Shown here in pieces: positions 56,770-64,000 of a DNA stretch of 64,000 nt. Numbering within the stretch: the first letter of the stretch is position 1; each line of letters opens with the position of its first letter. The notes under the pieces are model-generated. The model made no database searches and was not told where the DNA came from. It worked only from the letters and a program-made list of their open reading frames with translations. This DNA is from Annona cherimola. Its lineage: Eukaryota; Streptophyta; Magnoliopsida; Magnoliales; Annonaceae. The DNA lies in the NCBI GenBank assembly GCA_030490835.1, contig CM059971.1, positions 42,642,012 through 42,706,011 of the forward strand, written 5' to 3'. Made by a program: the position numbers and the translations under genes.

Positions 56770-59700
56770 TGTAACGCCCCAGCCTGAGCGTCACAACCTT
56801 ACCTCAAGATCGTTCGACTGGTAAACGTGATCAGGATTGTTGCCCTGTCACACGGCGGGTTTTAACGGATATTTATCCAAGTAAATATATTTCATAGAAG
56901 TTTAATTCCTCCTTATTTTCATCTCATGCATATCTGAGTCATTTCCATCCAATAATGTCATAACTAGACATGATTTTCATAACATAATTCAAACAATCTC
57001 ATAAATCAGATGTCACTGCATGTATCACCATAGATGTCAACACAAAACATCAAAGTATTTACAATCATACGACATAAGTGTTTCATTAACATGAAACTTA
57101 TAATGTCTTCCCATTTCTTCAATGGAAGACTCCTGCTCCTTTGCCTGGTCTCATCTTTCACCTGTCTATGGGTTTGGAAAATGAAAACATGAGTCGAAAC
57201 TCAATAAGCAAGCTTATATTTTACAGGAAATTCATTTTGAAAGCATATTTATTTAAAGTCATTTTTCTCCCTTCAGTAGAGACACTTATCAAGTGAACAA
57301 CTACCTATGGAGCAAAAATCTTTTCATAAATCATTCATACACATTTCATAAACACTTCATAAACATTGGATGTGCAAATTCATCATTTCTATTGATGACG
57401 TTATCCATCATGTGACGGTACCCTAGCACGGGGAACCCTCTTTTGATGACATGATCATTTCCATCATTGGCGCTGGACCTTCCGACTTGGCAACGTCAAG
57501 GGGGACTCCTTGTCCACTACTACCTCGATTAGCCTACTTTATTTCCATTCTATGCATGACTTTTAGTCACCCGGGCATCATATACACCCTTACATATGGA
57601 ACTTGTCATTCTCATGTAGAGAATTCTTTGCACCATCCCATTTTAAACACCATTTCAATGAAACATTGTATAAATTCATGTTTCATCACATTTCAAGCAT
57701 AATTGAGAAACCATAAGCAATCATTTATTTCAACAGAAATAAACATTTCAATACTCATATAGACAAGGAATGACCATCCTTAAACACCTTGTAATGAAAA
57801 CCAAAATCATTTAGAAAGCTGCTTGCTTACCTCGCTTGCTTAGCTTTCCGTTTCGCTTATCCCTTTGCGTTTGCCTATACATATAAGAATGATATAACAT
57901 TCATATATTTTCTTTGCTTGCATTCAACTCAGTTTTCCAACCCATTTTCATTAACATATATCATTTATTTGACTTCACAAGTCATTATGCTCATATATAG
58001 CACATTTTGCACATATCATCAGCTAACACATAACATATATAACACCATAATTAGGGTATCCATTTCAATCACATTAAACTCATTCAATAATTATCATTTA
58101 TAGTTTCCTTAACCTTACCTTGCCATTTTTCACTCCAGTTCCACAATACACATATCGGTGCTTGTTTTAAGCACCCATTATTGCCTTAAGCCTCATTAAT
58201 TAATCTCAAATTTTGAGATTACATCATGACATTCTAAACAGAAATATATTCACAAAATTTATCATATTTTCAGGAATTTTTGCACAAAACCAAATTTCAT
58301 AGGTCATTTACCACTCATGCATGTCTATCCTTTCACATATAGCTATTTGACAACACATATATGAGGTCTTTCATAAAATTTCCCAAGTCAGAAATTTAAT
58401 CCACATTTTAGCATGATAATTATACTTAATTACCACTTTACTTAGGGTATTTTTATGAAATTTAAATCCACTAATCATAGGTTTCCAAAACAGCAACTTT
58501 GGAACCCATTTTTCACCCGTTTAACGTGTCTTTTGACACATAACCCTAAGCAGTTTTATAAATCCAAATTTTCAGCAATTAATCAAAGTTTTCCTAACCA
58601 AAATTTAGGTTATTTAAATATATATAAATTTGGATCATTTATGCATAGGTTTCATATTTCTTTTTTATTTTTTTCTCCAACTATCCACATATGCAGAAAT
58701 CAGGCGTACTGAAATCTGAAAATCTTGAATTAATATCAAATCAAGCAGTTTCGATCTGAAATTTCTACCATACCTAAATAACTACATTATTAGACAAAAT
58801 AAATATTTTTAACACAAAAAATTAAGTATTTATATTTATTTTTATATTTTTATCTTGCTGGACAGCAGAATCCATTTTCAGATAGCCTGAATGACGTTAA
58901 TTATGGGGTATATTTATACCAATAAAAACCTAATTTTTATTTTATTGTTGTAGTAATAAATATGTATTATATATCCTGTAAAATTTTCAGCTCATAATTA
59001 TTTTTATAAAAATTATTAAAAATCCATTGGTACAGCTGATCCTGCCGCCTGTACAACCCCGTTCTGGTTAATTTTCTTGGATTTGTAATTTGTAACTGGC
59101 TTATCTTTTTAAGATAAAAATTGGGTAGTTACTTAATCACCCCATATTTATTCTTCAAAAAAATCTTTATACTGAAATTCATCAATTTACTATTCCGTTC
59201 ATATTTTAGTTTACAACATCATATAACTTCCAGATTTGAGGCATAAAATCAAAATAATCATATACTTACTTGATTAAATGGGTAATCCCTCCTTTTCCCT
59301 TTTTGTTTCCATTTTTTTTTCTTCCTCCTTGCTGGTCTAGAGCTGGACGTGAGGGCTGCCTTGGGGTGCAAGTTTCAGCACTTTGAAAATTTCCAACATC
59401 TCATTTCCACATGACCGATTATCCTCCTTATAGAGCTGGAATGTTCAGCTATGGGCCCCACTTGTTGCTGCATTTTCCACAGCCATTGAATGCCTTCTTA
59501 TCCTCTTATGTGCTGGTGAACTCATAGCCAAGTAAATTCACTTTTTACCATTTTTCAAAAATCCAAAAATCTGCTTTAATCAAAACCGTCCGCTTGTCCA
59601 CAATTTCCCTTCTTTACTTAGCTCTTAAGCAACTTGTTACTTGCTCTCCAAGAAACCAAATTTCCATCATAATTAGCTTAATCCATTCCATTCATCTCAT

Positions 59701-60243
59701 AGATTTCATAATTTTATTCCATCGTTTCAAATTTCATCTCAAACCGACATTTCTACATCAAGTTATGACCACTTGAATTTATTTTTTGGATTTGGGATAA
59801 AATAATTAATTATCACCCTAATCCCATCATGATTCCCTTAATCCAACCCATTCATAAGATTGGGCCCACCGTCATAAGCTTACCTTTCAAATTTCATCAA
59901 AATCCGCCGTGTAGGCATCAAATTATGAAATTTCCATCATTTTTCACCTTAATTCCATAATTACACTTTAATCTCCATAAATTAAATCATAGTAATTAAC
60001 ATGATTATTCATGACACGTTTTCACCATTAAATCCTCATTAAGCCTCTTGGGTCATACCAACTCACTTTGGGCTCTGGCGATTAAATTTGTAATCACCAT
60101 TCCTAATTAAACCCTAATTGCAAAATAGCATTAAATCATAAAATCATCCATAAATCATTCAAAATTTCCATTTAATTCACATATAGGTCACATGTACATA
60201 TTCAATGCACACCATTGAGTCCTATATAGGTTGGGGTTTCACA
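56770..60243 (-). repeat. 5' LTR of element A, right copy
   Basis: 3474 bp, one base longer than the left copy (907-4379) because of a small indel near 57443. It runs from TGTAACGCCCC to GGGGTTTCACA and abuts the primer-binding site. The other differences noticed are 57706, 58947 and that indel. Confidence 0.88.
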
Positions 60244-61103
60244 AATGTAGAGGAACCAAGCTAGGAAAAATGGAGTCCAAGATGATTCAATTTCAAGTAA
60301 GTATACCCCTTGATTATGGGTTGAAAATCATAACTGAAATTTTCTTAAATCTTATGTGATGTTGGTAATCATGATTATATGATGATTCATGATTAGATGA
60401 ATTATACAAGTTGATTTATAAAGTTTAATCTGGGGATTAATCAACCCATATCATCTAATCTACACTTATGTGTAGTAAATCTGAACTAGGAAAGACAAAT
60501 ATTGAAGAAACAGTAAATGAACGCATTTTATAATGAAAATTTGTGGGAAGACTCATGATGGGGTGATTAAGGAACGACCAAATTTTCAGCTCAAAATGAT
60601 AAGCATGTTGGAAATTAAAAATCCAAGAAAATCAACCTGAACAGGGTTGAACGGGTGTCAGGATCAGCTACACCAAATGATTTTTAATAATTTTAATGGG
60701 TATAAATATACCCCATAATTTACGTGACTCAGGCTGTCTGAAAAGGGATGCTGCTATCCAGTAGAGTAAAAATACCAAAATAAATATAAATGATAAATAT
60801 TTCATGTTGGAAATATTTATTTTGATTTATTCATGTAGTTATTAAGGTATGTTAGAAATTTCATATCAAAACTACTTGATTTGATATTAATTCAAGATTT
60901 TGAGAATTCAGTATGCCTGAATTCAGCATTATGGACAGCTTAAGGAATCAATCTAGATAAATGTTAAATTTCAAGTTTTTGTGATGAATTTAACTTACAA
61001 TGAGATATAAACAAGTATCATAAGTGATTATGAGGATTTAACCAATTAAAGGTGGGTTTAGAAAGGATGGAACTTAGGGTTACGTTTAAGACCCGATTTT
61101 CAT
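60244..61103 (+). repeat. Forward LTR-C continuation, right copy
   Basis: It begins AATGTAGAGGAACC right after element A and looks like the continuation of LTR-C cut at 41479. Same sequence as 4380-5239 with one difference noticed (60766). Confidence 0.65.
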
Positions 61104-62059
61104 ATTTTGATGTTTTGGCATTTTGTGCCATAAAATTCATCCTAAATTAATGCCATTAACCACCCTTGTCATTTAGCTCACTTAATTACATATTTTGTAA
61201 TTTTTAAAAATAAAAAATATCATGTAAATAGCCCATTTGGACATCCACTCCATGACACTTATTTCATGCTCTTTTGAGCTAATCCAATAACCTTTAAATC
61301 ATGACATTAATCACTGGGTTTTATCATGTATTTTTTCAATTAAATTAATTCATAAAATCCATGTGTAATTACCTCCTTTCGACACCTCATTTATGCCATT
61401 AATCATATAATTATTCACCTTACTTTAACATAAACACAAGATTACATTTTTGGTGCAGAAAAATCAATAATTATACACCCATTTTCATGCAAGCAATATC
61501 CCATCATCATTAGCTTAATCCAAGCCTCTCATTACATGGATCTCATAATTTTAACCGTTTGTTTCAAATTTCGTTTCAATCCGACTTTTCTAGCTCAAGT
61601 TATGATCATTTGAATCCAGCTTTGGATTTTGATGGTGATGATCAATTTTCATCCTAATTTCTTCATTATTTTCATAATCCAACCTTTTCATATGATTAAT
61701 CACAAATTTATGTACTTACCGTTCAATTTTCATCTTAATCCGCCTTCCTGGCGTCGAATTATGGATTTTCTAGCAATTGCCACCTTTAATCCATAATTAG
61801 CCACATAACCTCCCTTAATTAACCCATAATATATGAGGTACTTATCCTCAATATAATCAAATTTCCTAATCCTCATTAAGCCTCTTTAATCACTTGACCC
61901 ATATTGGCTTATATTCATCATTCATAACCACTTGCCCTACTTGCAATAAATCGTCAATATTGCAATTGGAAATCATTCATAGTTCCACTAAATTATACTT
62001 CATTCATATTTATATGCCAATTGCATATAAATAAACCTTACTTGGGTCCGGATTTCACA
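61104..62059 (-). repeat. Reversed LTR-C terminal fragment, right copy
   Basis: Reverse complement of the first 0.95 kb of LTR-C (39820), ending with the LTR terminus GGATTTCACA at 62059 directly before Athila gag. Same as 5240-6195. Confidence 0.75.
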
Positions 62060-62061
62060 AT

Positions 62062-62994
62062 CGACCTAGTCGAAGGGCCGTCAATTTAGCCGCTGGTGGC
62101 CGATTCATGCGACTCACTGACGAGGAGGCTCTCAAACTCCTCGATGACTTAGCTCTTTATGATTCTCAGTACGGCGATGTCTGAGGAACCTCTCGGCAAG
62201 AAAATGTATACGATATCGAATCCATACATGCTATACATGATAAACTTGATAAAATTTTGCAGCAAAAGAAGCAGGAATCCACGGATCGGAATGCATCTTC
62301 TTTTGGAAAAATTTCATGTGAAACCTGTGGAACCTCACAATACACAATTGAATGTAGTTTTGCCATTAAAGACACCGTAGGCGAGCAAGCCAATGCAATC
62401 AACAACCAGTATGATACTTGTGCATATAGTAACCCTTACTCTAATACTTACAACCCAGGATGGAGGAACCACCCCAATTTCTCTTGGGCAAACCAGTCAA
62501 ACTCCCAAAATTATGCTCAAAATAATAAGCCACCTGGTTTCCTTAGAAAACCACTGAACCATCCTTCATATCAAACCCAACAAGCCTTACCCGCACCACC
62601 TCAAGCACAACCCACTGAGTTTATGCTCGAAAATATCATTCTAATGCTCAAGAAAAATGATGAAAGAATGGACCAAATGCAAACCCACATCAAGTTGCTT
62701 GACAATCAAATTGCTCAAAATGCCACCACCTCATCCCAAAGAAACCAGGGCAAACTCCCTAGCCAACCTGAAGTAAACCCTAGGGAGCAGGTGTAGGCGG
62801 TTACCTTGCGAAGTGGAAAGTAGCTCGACCCACCTCAAATGGTCACAGAAAAGGATGTCGAGCAGGAAAAGAAGCAAGAAGAGGAGCCACAACCAGGCCA
62901 GTAGTGGAGAAGCCATATGTACCACCACCTCCTTACCAGCCTCCACTCCCCTTCCCACAAAGGCAACGATAGGCTAAGCTCCAAGAGCAGTTCG
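62062..62994 (+). pseudogene. Athila gag remnant, right copy
   Basis: Identical in reading to the gag remnant at 6198-7130: no N-terminus, in-frame TGA near 62182, damaged knuckle CETCG, YNPGWRNHPNFSW block, and TAG at 62794. The shared lesions show that the gene was dead before the duplication. Confidence 0.85.
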
Positions 62995-63020
62995 AGAAGT
63001 TTGTTTCTACTCTCAAGAAC

Positions 63021-63647
63021 ATGTCAATCAATGTGCCTTTCATTGACATGCTTTCCCAAATGCCAGCTTATGTAAAATTTCTCAAGGACATGTTATCCAA
63101 CAAAAGAAAACTCGAGGAGTACGGAACCATTTCACTCACTGAGGAGTGCAACGCTATTTTGCAGAACAAGTTACCTGAGAAGCTAAAGGACCCTGGAAGC
63201 TTCTCCATTCCATGTACTCTTGGGAATGTCCAAATCAGCAAAGCGCTATGTGATCTCAGAGCCAGTGTAAGTCTGATCCCACTCTCCATCTGTAAAAAGA
63301 TGAACATGGGTGTTCCAAAACCAACGTCTATGTCTCTCCAACTGGCCGACCAATCAACCAAATTCCTAGTTGGTATTATTGAAGACGTACCCTTGAAAGT
63401 CGGCAAATTGTTCATCCTAGTCGACTTTGTAGTCCTCGACATGGAGGAGGATCGCCAAATCCCAATCATTCTCGGACGACCTTTCTTAGCCACTGCTGGA
63501 GCCATCATAGACGTCAAGAATGGTCGACTCTCACTGACAGTTGGAGATGAAAAGGTCAAATTTAATCTTTCTGAAGCAACAAAGCACCTATCAACCGATA
63601 ACTCTTGCCTGCGGGTCGACGTCATCAACCCTTTGCCGATCGAATAA
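63021..63647 (+). pseudogene. Athila protease domain, right copy
   Basis: 208 open codons identical to the left copy, with the same Gly-to-Arg replacement in the active-site motif (DLRAS). ILGRPFLATAGA marks the C-terminal part. Confidence 0.85.
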
Positions 63648-63731
63648 AAAGATGACCTGATAGAGGTATATTTCGTTCAAAGTGCAACTATTGAAAATGA
63701 TAACCCTGAACTATTTGCTTGTGCAACTCTC

Positions 63732-64000
63732 TTGGATGGAAGTCCTTTTATCTCACCTGCTGCCGACTCATCTCCTGGGAAGCTGGATATAGACTTCAAT
63801 TCTTTTCCCTCGACAAAAACAAAGGAAGAAGCACCAAAGGTAGAACTAAAACCTCTTCCTAAAAATCTCAGGTATGCATTTCTTGGCCCAAACACTACTT
63901 ATCTAGTCATAATCAATGCAAATCTTTCCGAATCCCAATCCGATGAACTATTAACTGTACTAAGAAGACATAGGAAGGCAATTGGCTACTGCATTAATGA
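63732..64000 (+). pseudogene. Athila pol, protease-RT linker, right copy (partial)
   Basis: It corresponds to 7868-8136. It includes the linker LKPLPKNLRYAFLGPN (Pro to Leu relative to the left copy at 63856) and LRRHRKAIGYCIN, the start of the RT domain, before the window ends. Confidence 0.8.

Larger units (their letters stand above)
41480..60243 (-). mobile_element. Internally deleted chromovirus (element A) with Sirevirus insertion
   Basis: On the minus strand: 5' LTR 60243-56770, primer-binding site 56764-56753, interior 56769-55723 and polypurine tract near 55735, then a 3' LTR from 55722 to 41480 that is split by the copia element. Without the copia and one copy of its target duplication it is about 8 kb. 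The two LTRs are near 3.45 kb each but the interior is only 1.05 kb, keeping a gag knuckle and the end of the chromodomain. It resembles large non-autonomous LTR elements that rely on relatives for proteins. LTR divergence is several percent by eye (5 differences in the first 58 bp). No clear target duplication is visible. Confidence 0.85.
55864..64000. repeat. Right copy of the 8.1-kb duplication
   Basis: It matches 1-8136 with about six differences. It starts inside the element A interior and ends, at the window edge, inside the Athila RT region. Because sequence 55723-55863, just left of it, has no counterpart inside the window, the true left boundary cannot be seen. Confidence 0.95.
62060..64000 (+). 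mobile_element. Athila element, right copy (cut by window end)
   Basis: It repeats 6196-8136: gag C-terminal half from 62062 with the same TGA, TAG and frameshift defects, then the protease domain and the beginning of the RT region. The element continues beyond the window. Confidence 0.9.

Noticed and set aside
1..64000. CRISPR array, tRNA, rRNA or host protein gene
   Set aside because: None seen on either strand. Tandem motifs present are LTR enhancer-like or microsatellite repeats, and all recognisable coding sequence belongs to transposable elements.
1..64000. Reading the terminal overlap (start equals end) as a circular molecule
   Set aside because: The window is an exact-length slice, and the repeated copies differ at about six positions, so two genomic copies or an assembly duplication are better explanations than a circle closing on itself.

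Overview
The window looks like intergenic heterochromatin from a large, AT-rich seed-plant genome, most likely an angiosperm. I found no host protein gene, rRNA or tRNA. Everything I can identify is transposable-element DNA. The families are plant-specific: Sirevirus-type Ty1/copia, Athila-type Ty3/gypsy, chromodomain-bearing Ty3/gypsy (Tekay/Del-like chromovirus) with LTRs of about 2.7-4 kb, and a non-autonomous hAT transposon. I cannot name the species.

Layout, left to right. Positions 1-8136 are repeated almost perfectly at 55864-64000. This copy holds part of a minus-strand chromovirus (internal end, primer-binding site, 5' LTR 907-4379), two LTR pieces joined head to head (4380-6195), and the start of a 5'-truncated Athila element. 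The Athila runs from 6196 to its 3' LTR (14198-16231) and is interrupted by a solo LTR with a 5-bp target duplication (10937-12546). From 16232 to 25225 lie a reversed LTR, a broken chromovirus integrase/chromodomain gene, a polypurine tract and a full 4-kb LTR, then a decayed Sirevirus fragment. From 25338 a second Athila 5' LTR and leader is cut by a chromovirus LTR (26987-37608). That LTR is itself split by a 1.8-kb hAT element (29123-30929) and by another LTR (31496-36963) that contains a solo LTR (32769-35454). From 37609 to 41479 there are an unclassified segment, a 450-bp purine tract, a decayed chromovirus interior, and the start of its 3' LTR.

From 41480 to 60243 lies a minus-strand chromovirus derivative with two 3.45-kb LTRs but only about 1 kb of interior. 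A 10.8-kb Sirevirus-type copia element (44441-55228, minus strand) sits inside its 3' LTR. This element is the youngest and most complete object in the window: 1726-bp LTRs with one difference that I noticed, a 5-bp target duplication (GTTTC), a tRNA-iMet primer-binding site, a polypurine tract, gag, pol, and an extra third ORF between pol and the 3' LTR. It carries dense arrays of the palindrome GTCGAC in both LTRs and just after pol. Gag and pol are separated by an in-frame TAG and a frame change, so the copy is either slightly damaged or depends on recoding or splicing.

The nesting gives a relative order of events: decayed Athila and chromovirus interiors first, then the large-LTR chromovirus layers, then the hAT and solo LTRs, and last the Sirevirus insertion and the 55.86-kb-spaced duplication. 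All divergence figures are by-eye counts, not computed alignments.
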